Assembly: GCF_001428505.1 (NCBI RefSeq) | Contig: NZ_LMHU01000001.1 | Coordinates: 952,891-1,016,890 of the forward strand | Reading direction: 5' to 3' | Source of the DNA: Terrabacter sp. Root181 | GTDB taxonomy: Bacteria; Actinomycetota; Actinomycetes; Actinomycetales; Dermatophilaceae | Length of the DNA stretch: 64,000 bases | In this document: in pieces, positions 43,210-52,849 of the stretch | Numbering within the stretch: position 1 is the stretch's first letter | How the letters are laid out: every line of letters begins with the position of its first letter | The notes under the pieces: model-generated | Databases searched by the model: none | Told to the model about the DNA's origin: nothing | The model's input: the letters and a program-made list of their open reading frames with translations, nothing else | Program-made: the position numbers and the translations under genes

Positions 43210-44205
43210 GTGTCCGTTCACCTTGCCCCGCCGTCCACAAACTCCGTCAGCGCGGCGCTCGCCGACGCCCCGATCGTCGCGCACGTCGTGCGGGACGGGT
43301 TCGTCGAGTCGGTGCACCACGGGACGGCCGTCGTCACGCCTCCCGACGGCTCGGTCGAGCTGGAGATCGGCGACTCGAGCGGCGCAGTCTTCCCCCGCAG
43401 CTCGAGCAAGCCCCTCCAGGCGCTCGCGATGGTGCGCAGCGGCCTCGCGACCGACGGCCACCTGCTGTCGCTCGCGTGTGCCAGCCACTCGGGCGAGGAC
43501 TTCCACGTCGAGGGTGCGCGCGAGATCCTCGCCGGCGCCGGCCTGACCGAGGCCGACCTCCAGAACACCCCCGACTACCCCTACGACGAGTCCGCCCGCA
43601 TCGGGTGGATCGCGAGCGGGCGACCGCGGCAGTCGATCGCGCAGAACTGCTCGGGCAAGCACGCCTCGATGCTCGCGACGTGTGTCGTCAACGGGTGGGA
43701 CCTCGCGACCTACCGCGACCCCGCGCACCCGCTCCAGGTGGCCGTGGCCGAGACCGTCCGCGAGCTCACGGGCGCCGAGCCGAGCGCCGTCGCCGTCGAC
43801 GGCTGCGGTGCGCCGATCCACGCGGTGCCCCTACGCGCCCTCGCCCGCTCGTTCGGCCGTCTCGCAGCGGCGACCGAGGGGCCGGAGGCCAAGATCACCA
43901 GGGCCATCCGGGACTTCCCGGAGTACCTCGGCGGCACGCACCGCGACGTCACCGCCCTGATCCGGGGTGTCGACGGCCTGGTCGCCAAGGACGGCGCCGA
44001 GGCCGTCTACGCGGTGGGTCTGCCCGACGGCCGCGGCATCGCGGTCAAGGTCGCCGACGGCACGTCGCGCGCCCGCAGCGTCCTGCTGGCCGCCGTCCTG
44101 CGGCGCATCGGGGTCGGCAGCGAGGACGTCCTCGCGGTGCTCGAGCACCAGCCCGTGCTCGGCCACGGCCAGCCCGTGGGGTCCGTCGTCGCCGTCGGCG
44201 TCTGA
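43210..44205 (+). CDS. L-asparaginase (thermolabile, AnsII/DUF1384 type)
   Basis: 331 residues. Recognisable by FPRSSSKPLQALAMVRSGLA, ASHSGEDFHVEGAREIL, QNCSGKHASMLATCV and DGCGAPIHAVPLRALA, the Rhizobium-type asparaginase family with conserved SSK and CSGKH. Deaminates asparagine to aspartate. CATACT lies 7 bases before the GTG, consistent with a leaderless transcript. Confidence 0.9.
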   Translation: MSVHLAPPSTNSVSAALADAPIVAHVVRDGFVESVHHGTAVVTPPDGSVELEIGDSSGAVFPRSSSKPLQALAMVRSGLATDGHLLSLACASHSGEDFHVEGAREILAGAGLTEADLQNTPDYPYDESARIGWIASGRPRQSIAQNCSGKHASMLATCVVNGWDLATYRDPAHPLQVAVAETVRELTGAEPSAVAVDGCGAPIHAVPLRALARSFGRLAAATEGPEAKITRAIRDFPEYLGGTHRDVTALIRGVDGLVAKDGAEAVYAVGLPDGRGIAVKVADGTSRARSVLLAAVLRRIGVGSEDVLAVLEHQPVLGHGQPVGSVVAVGV

Positions 44206-44259
44206 GCCGGCCGAGGTGGCCGAGGTGGCCGACGCGGCCGGGACGACGGTGAGGTCGAC

Positions 44260-44685
44260 GTGAGGGCGGTGCTCCAGCGCGTCACGAGCGCGAGGGTCGA
44301 GGTGGACGGCGAGGTCGTGGGCGCCATCGACCGCCCCGGACTGCTGGCGCTCGTCGGCGTCACCCACGACGACGGTCCCGAGCAGGTCGAGCGGATGGCC
44401 CGCAAGATCGCCGAGCTGCGGATCCTGCGCGACGAGGAGAGCCTCACCGATGCCGGGGCCCCCGTCCTCGTCGTCAGCCAGTTCACGCTCCACGCCGACA
44501 CCCGCAAGGGCCGCCGCCCGTCGTGGAGTGCGGCCGCACCGGGGCCGGTGGCGGAGCCGATCGTCGCCGACCTCGTGGCCGCGCTGCGCGCTCGGGGGAT
44601 CGAGGTCGAGCAGGGCCGTTTCGGCGCCATGATGCAGGTGTCGCTGGTCAACGACGGTCCCTTCACGCTCGTCGTGGACGTCTGA
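44260..44685 (+). CDS. dtd: D-aminoacyl-tRNA deacylase
   Basis: 141 residues, near the family norm of about 145. Starts [21 protein letters not shown], has the catalytic [19 protein letters not shown] segment and ends [11 protein letters not shown], including the cross-subunit GP motif. Removes D-amino acids from tRNA. A short GGCCGAGGT tandem repeat lies just upstream (44212-44235). Confidence 0.96.
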   Translation: MRAVLQRVTSARVEVDGEVVGAIDRPGLLALVGVTHDDGPEQVERMARKIAELRILRDEESLTDAGAPVLVVSQFTLHADTRKGRRPSWSAAAPGPVAEPIVADLVAALRARGIEVEQGRFGAMMQVSLVNDGPFTLVVDV

Positions 44686-44772
44686 CCAGAACGTTCGCGG
44701 CCGGCCCGACGGCAGAAGTCTGGGAGCCGGCTGGGAGAGGTCGGGCCCACGTCGCCGGGTTACGCTGCATCC

Positions 44773-45087
44773 ATGCAGCTCTATGCCGGCTACCAGAGCC
44801 TCGTCACCCTCGTCATCGGAGTGGTGGCCCTGGGTTGCGAGATCTTCGCCTTCGTCGACGCCCTGCGCCACCCGGAGAACGCCTACGTCGCCGCGAGCAA
44901 GCGCACCAAGCGCTTCTGGCTCGTGATCACGGGCGTGGCCCTGGTCCTCGGGTCCGTCTCGGTCTTCAACCCGATCGGCCTGCTGGGTCTGGCCGCGTTC
45001 CTCGGGGCCGCGGTCTACCTCGCCGACGTGCGTCCGGCGCTGCGGCAGGTCAGGGGTCTCGGAGGCCGCTCCAACACCGGGTGGTGA
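44773..45087 (+). CDS. DUF2516 family membrane protein
   Basis: 104 residues, two or three hydrophobic segments (LVTLVIGVVALGCEIFAFVDALRH; FWLVITGVALVLGSVSVF; LLGLAAFLGAAVYLADV), with YVAASKRTKRFW between them. Family of unknown role in actinobacteria. A TACGCT box ends six bases before the ATG. Confidence 0.88.
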   Translation: MQLYAGYQSLVTLVIGVVALGCEIFAFVDALRHPENAYVAASKRTKRFWLVITGVALVLGSVSVFNPIGLLGLAAFLGAAVYLADVRPALRQVRGLGGRSNTGW

Positions 45088-45162
45088 CCCTCACGCGTCC
45101 GCCCGGGACACCGGGCCCGCCGCGTACGGCACACTGGTGCACTCACAACCGATAGGAGAACC

Positions 45163-45627
45163 ATGTCCGACCAGCAGCCTGCTGCTGCCGTCGTCGACCA
45201 CGAGCTCGACGCCCACCAGCACCAGAACTTCTCGTCTCCGCGTCACACCGCGGACGAGTACGACCTGGGCAACCGCAACCCGACCGAGGACATCTTCGTC
45301 GCCGAGCGGCCGTGGGGCGAGTTCCAGCAGTTCGTCTCCAACGAGCAGGTCACCGTCAAGATCATCACGGTGCAGCCCGGCCACCGGCTCTCCCTCCAGC
45401 GTCACGACCACCGCGGTGAGATGTGGCAGATCCTCGACGTGCCGATCGACGTCACGGTGGGTGACCGCACCTGGAGCGCCCAGCCCGGCGAGACGGTCTG
45501 GGTCCCGCGCAACTCGATCCACCGCATGGGCAACTCCGGGGAGCACCCGGGTCGTCTCCTCGAGGTCGGCTTCGGCCACTTCGACGAGTCCGACATCGAG
45601 CGCCTCGAGGACGACTACGTCCGCTGA
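45163..45627 (+). CDS. Cupin, phosphomannose isomerase type II-like
   Basis: 154 residues. The cupin core matches the isomerase part of GMP/PMI enzymes: RPWGEFQQFV, QPGHRLSLQRHDHRGEMWQIL with metal-binding His residues, and PGETVWVPRNSIHRMGNSG. The nucleotidyltransferase part is missing, so it could be a stand-alone isomerase or a sugar-binding cupin. Confidence 0.88.
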   Translation: MSDQQPAAAVVDHELDAHQHQNFSSPRHTADEYDLGNRNPTEDIFVAERPWGEFQQFVSNEQVTVKIITVQPGHRLSLQRHDHRGEMWQILDVPIDVTVGDRTWSAQPGETVWVPRNSIHRMGNSGEHPGRLLEVGFGHFDESDIERLEDDYVR

Positions 45628-45655
45628 GCGCGCACGCACCACGACCACGCACGAC

Positions 45656-45694
45656 CGCACGTATGCCGCCGGCCCGCCCGGCGGCATACGTGCG
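45656..45694. terminator. 17-base perfect hairpin with inverted GTATGCC motifs
   Basis: Arms 45656-45672 and 45678-45694 (CGCACGTATGCCGCCGG and its complement) with a 5-base loop, between convergent genes. Each arm holds one GTATGCCG copy. It is one of three such motif-bearing hairpins in the window. Confidence 0.9.
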
Positions 45695-45736
45695 TCCCGG
45701 GGCTGGTCGGCACCGGCGAGCGAGGCGCCGGCCGAC

Positions 45737-46714
45737 TCAGCCGGCGCGTGACCGGCCCGGGTCGAGCGTCAGCTCCGCCCACACCACCTTGCCGCCGGGG
45801 ACCGGGCTGTAGCCCCACCGCTCCGACAGGGCCGCGACGATGTCGACGCCGCGCCCGCTGACGTCGTCCACCGCGGCCGGTCGCCGCCTGAGCGGGGTGA
45901 CGGCCGCGTCCTCGACGCCGATGCGCAGATCGCCCCGACGCCGGTCGACGACGACACGGAACGGGGAGGCGGCGTGGGTCAGGGCGTTGGTCGCGAGCTC
46001 GGAGACGATGAGGGCGGCATCGGTCGTGAGCGTGTCGTGGTCCCACGCCCGCAGCACGTCGACGACGAAGTGCCGCGCCGCGGGCACCGACTCGGCCGTC
46101 GGCAGGTAGACCCGGGAGCAGGCGTGGCCGGCAGCCAGCCGGGACCCGTCGGTCGAGGTCGCTGCGCCCACCGGCATCAGGTCGGTGTGCAGGTCGCACA
46201 CCCGCCGCACGTCGACGAGCTCGGCGTGGTCGAAGGCGCCCGTGGGGTAGGCGCAGAGCAGCGAGAAGTCGTACTCGCGCAGCAGCTCGTTCCAGAGCAG
46301 CTCGAGGTCGATGGCCTCCTCGATCTGCCCGCGCTGCCAGAGCACGGCGACCATCTCGCCGAACCCCCGGATCGGGCGGCCGGCGCCGGAGGCCTCGCTG
46401 ACGACCTCGCCGACCCGCCGCATGAACAGGTCGGGGTCCAGGTGGCCGTCGACGAAGAGCTCGGACAAGGTCTGCTCGGCGTCGAGGGTCAGGTAGCGTC
46501 CGGCCGCCACCCGCGCGGCGGGGTCGTGCCCGAGCTCGAGCAGGAGCGCCTCCACGGCGGCCCGGTGGGCTGCCGTGGCCACGACGACGACACACTCGTC
46601 CTGGTCCCACCCGTCCGCGACGAATCGCGCGACGGCGCCGAAACCCTCACTGTCGAGCGTGTAGAAACTCACCGCATGGCCTCGCCCCCACGCGGCCGTG
46701 CCGCCGTGCGACAT
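45737..46714 (-). CDS. MEDS sensor domain plus RsbW-like ATPase
   Basis: 325 residues. The N-terminal MEDS domain (1-175; HAVSFYTLDSEGFGAVARFVADG, LTLDAEQTLSEL, RGFGEMVAVL) is followed by a HATPase_c_2 domain with N-box SELATNALTHAASPFR and G-box GRGVDIVAALSERWG. This combination is common in actinobacteria as anti-sigma-factor-type kinases. TAGCAT lies 7 bases before the ATG. The SigB-type factor at 18042-18830 is a possible but unlinked target. Confidence 0.88.
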   Translation of the reverse strand: MSHGGTAAWGRGHAVSFYTLDSEGFGAVARFVADGWDQDECVVVVATAAHRAAVEALLLELGHDPAARVAAGRYLTLDAEQTLSELFVDGHLDPDLFMRRVGEVVSEASGAGRPIRGFGEMVAVLWQRGQIEEAIDLELLWNELLREYDFSLLCAYPTGAFDHAELVDVRRVCDLHTDLMPVGAATSTDGSRLAAGHACSRVYLPTAESVPAARHFVVDVLRAWDHDTLTTDAALIVSELATNALTHAASPFRVVVDRRRGDLRIGVEDAAVTPLRRRPAAVDDVSGRGVDIVAALSERWGYSPVPGGKVVWAELTLDPGRSRAG

Positions 46715-46834
46715 GGTGCCGATGCTACGCCGCCGTCGAGCTCGTCGACGGCGGCGCTACCTGTGAGTGCCGAGTGGGGGAACAGAGCGGGACAAGGCGG
46801 CCCAAACCCTGAGCGGCTGATCGGGATGGGCAGC

Positions 46835-47635
46835 TCAGCGGGGGAGCGGCGCCACCGCCGCCCAGTCGACGGTGAGCTCGCCGAGCCGCCAGCGTGCGGG
46901 ACCGTCGAGCAACGGCCACCTCTCGCGTACCTCGGCCACGGCGGCGAGGAAGCGCTGGCGCGCACCCCAGGAGGACTGGGGGGCGCTGCGGGCCCAGGCG
47001 CGGTCGAGGTCGGCGAGGAACGCATGGACCGGTTCGCCCGGCACGTTGCGGTGGATGAGCGACTTGGGCAGGCGCTCGGCGACGTCGGAGGGACGGTCGA
47101 GGCCGCCCATCCGCACCGAGATGGTCAGGCTGACGGGACCGGTCGCGTCGACCGCGACCCACGACGCACGGCGCCCGATCTCGTCGCACGTCCCGTCCAC
47201 GAGCAGCCCGTCCGGGGCGAGACGTTCCCGGACCAAGGCCCAGGCGGCCGGCACCTCGTCCTCGGCGTACTGCCGCAGCACGTTGAAGGCACGCACGACG
47301 GTGGGGCGGGCGCCGTCGTCGAGGGGCACCTCGAAGCCCCCGACGCGGAAGGACAGCCCGTCACGCTCGAGCGGCTTCGCCGCGGCGACCCGGGCGGGCT
47401 CGATCTCGATGCCGACGACCCGGACGTCCGCCCGCACGCGCTGGAGTCGGTCGTGCAGCTCGACCGCGGTGATGGGGGAGGCGCCGTAGCCGAGGTCGAC
47501 CACGACCGGGGGCGTCGGGCTCCGTCGCAGTCGCCACGCCTGCGGTCCGGCGATCCACCGGTCGCAGCGCCGCAGCCGGTTCGGGTTCGTCGTCCCGCGC
47601 GTCACCGTGCCGACGGGGCGTTGACGTGGAGGCAC
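46835..47635 (-). CDS. Class I SAM-dependent methyltransferase
   Basis: 266 residues. Motif I is VVVDLGYGASP at about 45-55, followed by an acidic residue in VRVVGIEIEPARV; the later VRAFNVLRQYAEDEV and LLVDGTCDEIGRRASW fit motifs II-III. The substrate is unknown. Probably leaderless (TAGGCT six bases before GTG). Divergent from mshA. Confidence 0.82.
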   Translation of the reverse strand: MPPRQRPVGTVTRGTTNPNRLRRCDRWIAGPQAWRLRRSPTPPVVVDLGYGASPITAVELHDRLQRVRADVRVVGIEIEPARVAAAKPLERDGLSFRVGGFEVPLDDGARPTVVRAFNVLRQYAEDEVPAAWALVRERLAPDGLLVDGTCDEIGRRASWVAVDATGPVSLTISVRMGGLDRPSDVAERLPKSLIHRNVPGEPVHAFLADLDRAWARSAPQSSWGARQRFLAAVAEVRERWPLLDGPARWRLGELTVDWAAVAPLPR

Positions 47636-47668
47636 CTCCGCAGCCTAGTCAGCGCCCCACGACCGCGG

Positions 47669-47713
47669 TTCGACGTGTTCCCCGGTCACGGGCGACCGCG
47701 GAATACATCGAAT
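47669..47713. repeat. Palindromic intergenic repeat, copy 1
   Basis: A roughly 43-bp imperfect palindrome (TTCGACGTGTTCC...GGTCACGGG...CGAATACATCGA type) that matches 55672-55714 at most positions. It lies between the divergent methyltransferase and mshA genes, so it may be an operator or a mobile palindromic unit rather than a terminator. Confidence 0.65.
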
Positions 47714-47741
47714 CGTGCGTGTGGTTGAGTCGAGGAAGAGC

Positions 47742-49091
47742 ATGTCGACGAGCAGCGAGCAGGACGAAGGGATGCCGATGGCGGCCGATCCGAGACGTGT
47801 GGCGATGATCAGCGTCCACACCTCGCCCCTGGAGCAGCCGGGCACCGGCGACGCCGGAGGTCTCAACGTCTACGTCGCCGAGACCGCGAAGGAGCTCGCC
47901 GCGAGGGGCATCGAGGTCGACATCTTCACCCGACGCACCACCGGCGCGACGCCGGTCGAGGCCGACCTCGTGCCGGGCGTCCGGGTGCGGCACGTGACCG
48001 CCGGTCCCTACGAGGGTCTCGCCAAGGAGGACCTGCCGGGCCAGCTGTGCGCCTTCTCCGCCGGCATCATGCAGGCCGGGCTCTCGGTCCCCGAGGACCA
48101 CTACGACCTCGTCCACTCGCACTACTGGCTCTCGGGCCAGGTCGGCTGGCTCGCCGCCGACCGCTGGCGGGTCGCGCTCGTGCACACGATGCACACCATG
48201 GCGCGCGTCAAGAACCTCCACCTTGCCGAGGGCGACCCACCCGAGCCGCGCGGCCGCGAGATCGGTGAGGTCCAGGTCGTCGAGGCGGCCGACCGCCTCA
48301 TCGCCAACACCGACGACGAGGCCCGTGAGCTCATCGAGCTCTATGCGGCCCCGCCGGCCAAGGTGTCCGTCGTCCCACCCGGGGTCGACCTGTCGACCTT
48401 CACCCCCGGCGACCGGGGTGCGGCGCACCGGGCCCTGGGCCTGCCGGTCGAGGGTGAGCTGCTCCTCTTCGTCGGGCGCATCCAGCCGCTCAAGGCGCCC
48501 GACGTGCTGCTCCGCGTCGCGGGCGAGCTGCTGCACCGGGACCCGTCACGCCGCAGGCGCCTCACCGTCGCCGTGCTCGGCGGACCCAGTGGAAGCGGCC
48601 TCACCCGGCCGCACGAGCTCGAGGAGCTCGCCCGCACCCTCGGCATCGACGACGTCGTCCGCTTCGTGCCACCCGTCGACCGTCAGGTGCTCGCGCAGTG
48701 GTACCGCGCCGCCGACCTCGTCCTCGTCCCGAGCCACTCCGAGTCCTTCGGCCTCGTGGCCATCGAGGCCCAGGCCTGTGGGACCCCGGTCGTCGCCGCC
48801 CACGTCGGCGGACTCCCGACCGCCGTTGGTGACGCGGGTTTCCTGGTCGACGGCCACGCGACCCCCGACTGGACCGACGCCGTCGAGTCCCTGCTGCGCG
48901 ACGACGACCGCCGCCTCGCGCTGGGCTCCGCAGCGGTCGCACACGCCGCCCAGTTCGGCTGGGGCGCGACCACCGACCGGCTCCTCGAGGTCTACCGGCA
49001 GGCGATCCGCGAGCGGGCCGACGGCGGCAACGAGTCGCCCATCGACGAGGGTCAGAGTCTCGTCGGCGTCCCGACGGCGGTGATCCCGTGA
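47742..49091 (+). CDS. mshA: D-inositol-3-phosphate glycosyltransferase
   Basis: 449 residues, GT4 family. N-terminal [22 protein letters not shown] is the MshA signature (UDP-GlcNAc and inositol-phosphate site); the C-terminal Rossmann domain has [23 protein letters not shown]. First step of mycothiol synthesis. The ATG at 47742 has GAGGAAGAG upstream; an in-frame GTG is at 47715. Overlaps the ybjN-like gene by 4 bases. Confidence 0.95.
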   Translation: MSTSSEQDEGMPMAADPRRVAMISVHTSPLEQPGTGDAGGLNVYVAETAKELAARGIEVDIFTRRTTGATPVEADLVPGVRVRHVTAGPYEGLAKEDLPGQLCAFSAGIMQAGLSVPEDHYDLVHSHYWLSGQVGWLAADRWRVALVHTMHTMARVKNLHLAEGDPPEPRGREIGEVQVVEAADRLIANTDDEARELIELYAAPPAKVSVVPPGVDLSTFTPGDRGAAHRALGLPVEGELLLFVGRIQPLKAPDVLLRVAGELLHRDPSRRRRLTVAVLGGPSGSGLTRPHELEELARTLGIDDVVRFVPPVDRQVLAQWYRAADLVLVPSHSESFGLVAIEAQACGTPVVAAHVGGLPTAVGDAGFLVDGHATPDWTDAVESLLRDDDRRLALGSAAVAHAAQFGWGATTDRLLEVYRQAIRERADGGNESPIDEGQSLVGVPTAVIP

Positions 49092-49642
49092 GCGCCGAGC
49101 CCACCGACAACCCCGCAGACGACAACCCCGCAGACGACAACCCGGCCGCGGCCGCGGAGGCCCGCCTCACGGCATACCTCGGCTCGGTCGGTCTCGACTG
49201 GGAGCTCGGCGGACGCCCGGGGGAGTACGTCGTCACCCTGCCCGGGGAGAAGAAGCTCAAGACCGTCGTGTCGGTCCTCGTGCGCGACCGGACGACGAGC
49301 GTCAGCGCCTTCGTCATCCGCAACCCGGACGAGAACCACGAGGCGTTCTACCGCACGCTGCTGCGCAAGAACCTGCGGCTGCAGGGCGTCGCCTACGCCG
49401 TCGACACCGACGGCGACGTCTACCTCCGCGGTGAGGTGCCGACCGTCGCGGTCGAGCCCGAGCACCTGGACCAGCTCTTCGGGATCGTCCTGTCCGCGAG
49501 CGACGACGTCTTCAACGAGCTGCTCGCGCTCGGCTTCCTCGGCTCGATGCGCAAGGAGTGGGCCTGGCGGGTCTCGCGAGGGGAGTCCACCCGCAACCTC
49601 GACGCCTTCCGTCACCTGCTGGACGACAGGTCGGAGCCCTGA
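49088..49642 (+). CDS. YbjN-domain protein
   Basis: 184 residues. An N-terminal repeat (two NPADD units in tandem, residues 6-15) precedes the YbjN domain ([40 protein letters not shown]), related to type III chaperones. Located directly after mshA, as in many actinobacteria. Function unknown. Confidence 0.88.
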   Translation: MSAEPTDNPADDNPADDNPAAAAEARLTAYLGSVGLDWELGGRPGEYVVTLPGEKKLKTVVSVLVRDRTTSVSAFVIRNPDENHEAFYRTLLRKNLRLQGVAYAVDTDGDVYLRGEVPTVAVEPEHLDQLFGIVLSASDDVFNELLALGFLGSMRKEWAWRVSRGESTRNLDAFRHLLDDRSEP

Positions 49643-49666
49643 TCGGCCGTCGCTAGGCTGGCCCGC

Positions 49667-50410
49667 ATGACCTACACGCTCGTCCTCGTCCGTCACGGCG
49701 AAAGCGACTGGAACGCCAAGAACCTCTTCACCGGCTGGGTCGACGTCGACCTCACCGACCAGGGCCGCGCCGAGGGCGTGCGCGCCGGCGAGCAGCTCAA
49801 GGACGCCGGCATCCTGCCGGACATCGTGCACACCTCGCTGCTGCGCCGTGCCATCACGACCGCGAACCTCTCGCTCGACGCGGCGGACCGCCACTGGATC
49901 CCCGTCAAGCGCGACTGGCGCCTCAACGAACGTCACTACGGCGCGCTCCAGGGCAAGAACAAGAAGCAGACCCTCGAGGAGTTCGGCGAGGAGAGGTTCA
50001 TGGAGTGGCGCCGCTCCTACGACGTGCCGCCGCCGCCCATCGCCGAGGACGACGAGTTCTCGCAGCACGGAGACGCCCGATACGCCGGCCTCGGCGCGGC
50101 CATGCCCGCCACGGAGTGCCTCAAGGACGTCGTGACACGGCTGATGCCCTACTGGGAGAGCGAGATCCAGAACGACCTCGCCGACGGCCTGACCGTCATG
50201 GTCGCCGCGCACGGCAACTCGCTGCGGGCCCTCGTCAAGACCCTCGACGGCATCTCCGACGACGACATCGCCGGCCTCAACATCCCCACCGGCATGCCGC
50301 TCGTCTACGAGCTCGACGAGTCGTTCCGCCCCGTGACCCGGGGTGGGCGCTACCTCGACCCCGAGGCCGCCCGCGCCGCCGCCGAGGCCGTCGCCAACCA
50401 GGGCCGCTGA
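49667..50410 (+). CDS. gpmA: 2,3-bisphosphoglycerate-dependent phosphoglycerate mutase
   Basis: 247 residues, standard length. Active-site [10 protein letters not shown] (phosphorylated His 10) near the start, [14 protein letters not shown] in the middle and [13 protein letters not shown] as the second His. Interconverts 3- and 2-phosphoglycerate in glycolysis. TAGGCT lies 7 bases before the ATG. A strong hairpin follows. Confidence 0.97.
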   Translation: MTYTLVLVRHGESDWNAKNLFTGWVDVDLTDQGRAEGVRAGEQLKDAGILPDIVHTSLLRRAITTANLSLDAADRHWIPVKRDWRLNERHYGALQGKNKKQTLEEFGEERFMEWRRSYDVPPPPIAEDDEFSQHGDARYAGLGAAMPATECLKDVVTRLMPYWESEIQNDLADGLTVMVAAHGNSLRALVKTLDGISDDDIAGLNIPTGMPLVYELDESFRPVTRGGRYLDPEAARAAAEAVANQGR

Positions 50411-50433
50411 CGGCCCCGACCGTCGAACCGTCG

Positions 50434-50469
50434 AAAGGCCACGAACCGGAGCCCGGTTCGTGGCCTTTT
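50434..50469 (+). terminator. Intrinsic terminator after gpmA
   Basis: Sixteen-base perfect arms (50434-50449 and 50453-50468) ending in CCTTTT, the most classic terminator of the window. It contains GTCGAAAGGCCAC and its complement. Confidence 0.9.
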
Positions 50470-50490
50470 CGAGGTTGCAGAAGGTGAGGG

Positions 50491-51201
50491 TCAGGAGTCG
50501 TGCTCGATGGCCTCGAGCACGTCGGCGTCCTCGGCGTCCTCGTGGTCGTAGCTCACCTCGGAGTCGTACTCACCGGTGACGAGGTAGATGACGCGGCGTG
50601 CCACCGACACCGCGTGGTCGGCGAAGCGCTCGTAGTAGCGGCCGACGAGCGTCAGGTCGAGGATCGCGCTGCGCGACCACGACGTGTTCTCGTCGAGCAG
50701 GGCGGCGAAGAGTTCGCGGTGGAGGTCGTCCATCGCGTCGTCGTCCTTCTCGAGGGCGATGGCCGCAGCGACGTCCTTGCTCGCGATGATCGACCCGCAC
50801 TTGGCGACGATCGACTCGGCGACCTGGCCCATCTGCAGGATGTGCGAGCGCAGCTCCGGTGGCACTGCCGAGTCGGGCGTGCGCAGGCGGGCCACCTTGG
50901 CGACGTGACGGGCGAGGTCGCCCATCCGCTCGAGGTCGGAGCTCATGTGCATCGCCGTCACGACGATGCGCAGGTCGGTGGCCACCGGCTGCTGGCGGGC
51001 GAGGAGGTCGATCGACAGCTCGTCGAGCTCGACGCGGATGTCGTCGAGCTTGCGGTCTGCCTCGATGACCGACTCGGCGAGGTGGACGTCGGCGTCGAGC
51101 AGTGCGGTCGTGGCCCGGGAGATGGCCGACCCCGCGAGGCGCGTCATTTCGACGAGCTGGTCCGAGATCGTGTCGAGGTCCTCGTGGAACTGGTCGCGCA
51201 T
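50491..51201 (-). CDS. phoU: Phosphate transport system regulator
   Basis: 236 residues, two PhoU domains: FHEDLDTISDQLVEMTRLAGSAISRATTALL and RMGDLARHVAKVARL with the metal-binding acidic motifs, then a second bundle ending with ERFADHAVSVARRVIYLVTGEY. It lies divergent to senX3-regX3, as in M. tuberculosis (phoY2 type), and keeps the kinase off in high phosphate. Confidence 0.96.
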   Translation of the reverse strand: MRDQFHEDLDTISDQLVEMTRLAGSAISRATTALLDADVHLAESVIEADRKLDDIRVELDELSIDLLARQQPVATDLRIVVTAMHMSSDLERMGDLARHVAKVARLRTPDSAVPPELRSHILQMGQVAESIVAKCGSIIASKDVAAAIALEKDDDAMDDLHRELFAALLDENTSWSRSAILDLTLVGRYYERFADHAVSVARRVIYLVTGEYDSEVSYDHEDAEDADVLEAIEHDS

Positions 51202-51220
51202 GGTCTTCCTGTCAGTTGCC

Positions 51221-51272
51221 GGTCGTGCGTGGTCGTGCGTGTCGTCGTGCGTGGTCGTGCGTGGTCGTGCCA
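51221..51272. repeat. GGTCGTGCGT tandem repeats upstream of phoU
   Basis: Five near-copies of GGTCGTGCGT with a 10-12 bp period immediately upstream of phoU. The same CACGACC-type units occur on the other strand at 45638-45656. This could be a leader repeat or a slippage-prone tract. Confidence 0.6.
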
Positions 51273-51386
51273 GCGGTGGGTCGTGCTGGGGCGGGCGCCA
51301 CCTCGGGAACCAGCCTGCCACTCGCGACGCGCGGGACGGCATACGAACGGGGTGGCACGTCCCCCGCTGGTGCAGAGGTTGGCAGG

Positions 51387-51419
51387 GCTTCGTGAATGGG
51401 TGGGGACGCCAAGGTGAAC
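51387..51419 (-). promoter_or_regulatory. PHO-box-like repeats between phoU and senX3
   Basis: On the minus strand GTTCACCTTGG (51419-51409) and ATTCACGAAGC (51397-51387) start exactly 22 bp apart, two helical turns. This fits RegX3/PhoP-type sites and would allow autoregulation of senX3-regX3 and phoU. Confidence 0.5.
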
Positions 51420-51492
51420 AGTGGGTTCGCGCTCAGCACGAGCGTGTCGCGCGTGGTCCGACCCTCCCGCGGTGATGCGTACGCTGAGTGTC

Positions 51493-52785
51493 GTGGACCC
51501 GACGACCGCGGCAACGCTCGGTGGAATCGCCGGCCTCGCCCTTGGCGGCCTGGCGATGGTCGCCGTGCGCCTGTCGGACCGCTCGACCGCCGCCGAGATG
51601 CCCCCGCCACCCGACCCGCCGCTGCCCCCCGGTGTCGGTGAGGTGATCGCGGTGCTGCGCTCGAGCGGCATCCTCGTCGACTCGTCCGACCGGGTCGTCA
51701 ACAACAGCCCTGCCGCGGTGGCCCAGGGCCTCGTGCGCGGCCAGGAGCTCGTCCACCCGGAACTGCTCCACCTCGCCCGCGCGGTGCGCCGCGACGGCGT
51801 CATCCGCGAGGCCGAGCTGGCCCTGCAGAAGGGCATCGGGGACGGCCGGCTCGTCGTCGCGGCCCGCGTGGCACCGCTCGGCGCCGACCACGTCCTCCTC
51901 CTCGTCGAGGACCGCTCCAAGGCGGCGCGCGTCGAGGAGATCCGTCGCGACTTCCTCGCGAACGTCAGCCACGAGCTCAAGACCCCGGTCGGCGGCATCT
52001 CGCTGCTCGCCGAGGCCGTCCTCGACGCGCACGACGACCCCGAGGCCGTGGCGCGCTTCGCCAAGCGGATCAGCGTCGAGTCGGACCGGCTGACCCGGCT
52101 GGTCAAGGAGATCGTCGAGCTGTCCCGCCTGCAGGGCGCCGACGTCATCAAGGACCCGACCCTCATCGACGTCGGGGCGTGCGCCGGAGATGCCGCCGAC
52201 CGCAGTCGCCTCATAGCCGAGGAGCACCGCATCGAGCTCGTCACGGCCATCGACGAGGGCTGCGAGGTCTGGGGGGACGCCGAGCTCGTGACCACCGCGA
52301 TCAGCAACCTCGTCGGCAACGCCATCGCCTACTCCGACACGGGCACCCGGGTCGGGGTCATGGTGCGTCGAGGTCGTGCGGGTGTCATCGACGTCTCCGT
52401 CACCGACCAGGGCCTCGGCATCGCCCCCGACGAGCAGCAGCGCATCTTCGAGCGCTTCTACCGCGTCGACACGGCCCGGTCGCGTGCCACCGGCGGCACC
52501 GGGCTCGGCCTGGCCATCGTCAAGCACGTCGCCGACAACCACGGCGGCAACGTGTCGGTGTGGTCCGAGCCCGGCCGCGGGTCGACGTTCACCATCGAGC
52601 TGCCCGCCGCGAACGCCTCCGCCGCGATCGCGCCCTCTCGACCGACGACGTATGCCGCCCTCCCGCCCGACGCGGCGGCTGCGGCGGCCACGCCGGCCGA
52701 GCCGGACGCTTCGGCCACGCCGGGTGCACCGGACCCGCCGGGTGCGCACCGCCGCGCCGGCCCGACCCCGTCCGTCAACGCCTAG
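51493..52785 (+). CDS. senX3: Phosphate-sensing sensor histidine kinase SenX3
   Basis: 430 residues from a GTG that follows a TACGCT box by 7 bases; an in-frame ATG at 51475 lies upstream of that box and would not be on the leaderless mRNA. One N-terminal membrane segment (TLGGIAGLALGGLAMVAVRL), a PAS-like region, the H-box FLANVSHELKTPVGGISLLA, N-box SNLVGNAIAYS and G-boxes, then a long Ala/Pro-rich tail of about 60 residues. Phosphorylates RegX3 under phosphate limitation with PhoU/Pst input. Confidence 0.95.
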   Translation: MDPTTAATLGGIAGLALGGLAMVAVRLSDRSTAAEMPPPPDPPLPPGVGEVIAVLRSSGILVDSSDRVVNNSPAAVAQGLVRGQELVHPELLHLARAVRRDGVIREAELALQKGIGDGRLVVAARVAPLGADHVLLLVEDRSKAARVEEIRRDFLANVSHELKTPVGGISLLAEAVLDAHDDPEAVARFAKRISVESDRLTRLVKEIVELSRLQGADVIKDPTLIDVGACAGDAADRSRLIAEEHRIELVTAIDEGCEVWGDAELVTTAISNLVGNAIAYSDTGTRVGVMVRRGRAGVIDVSVTDQGLGIAPDEQQRIFERFYRVDTARSRATGGTGLGLAIVKHVADNHGGNVSVWSEPGRGSTFTIELPAANASAAIAPSRPTTYAALPPDAAAAAATPAEPDASATPGAPDPPGAHRRAGPTPSVNA

Positions 52786-52849
52786 CCACGTCCCCACCGC
52801 CCGAGCAGCTCACCCAGTTCCCACGCTGCCCGACCCCGAGAGGCCTGTC

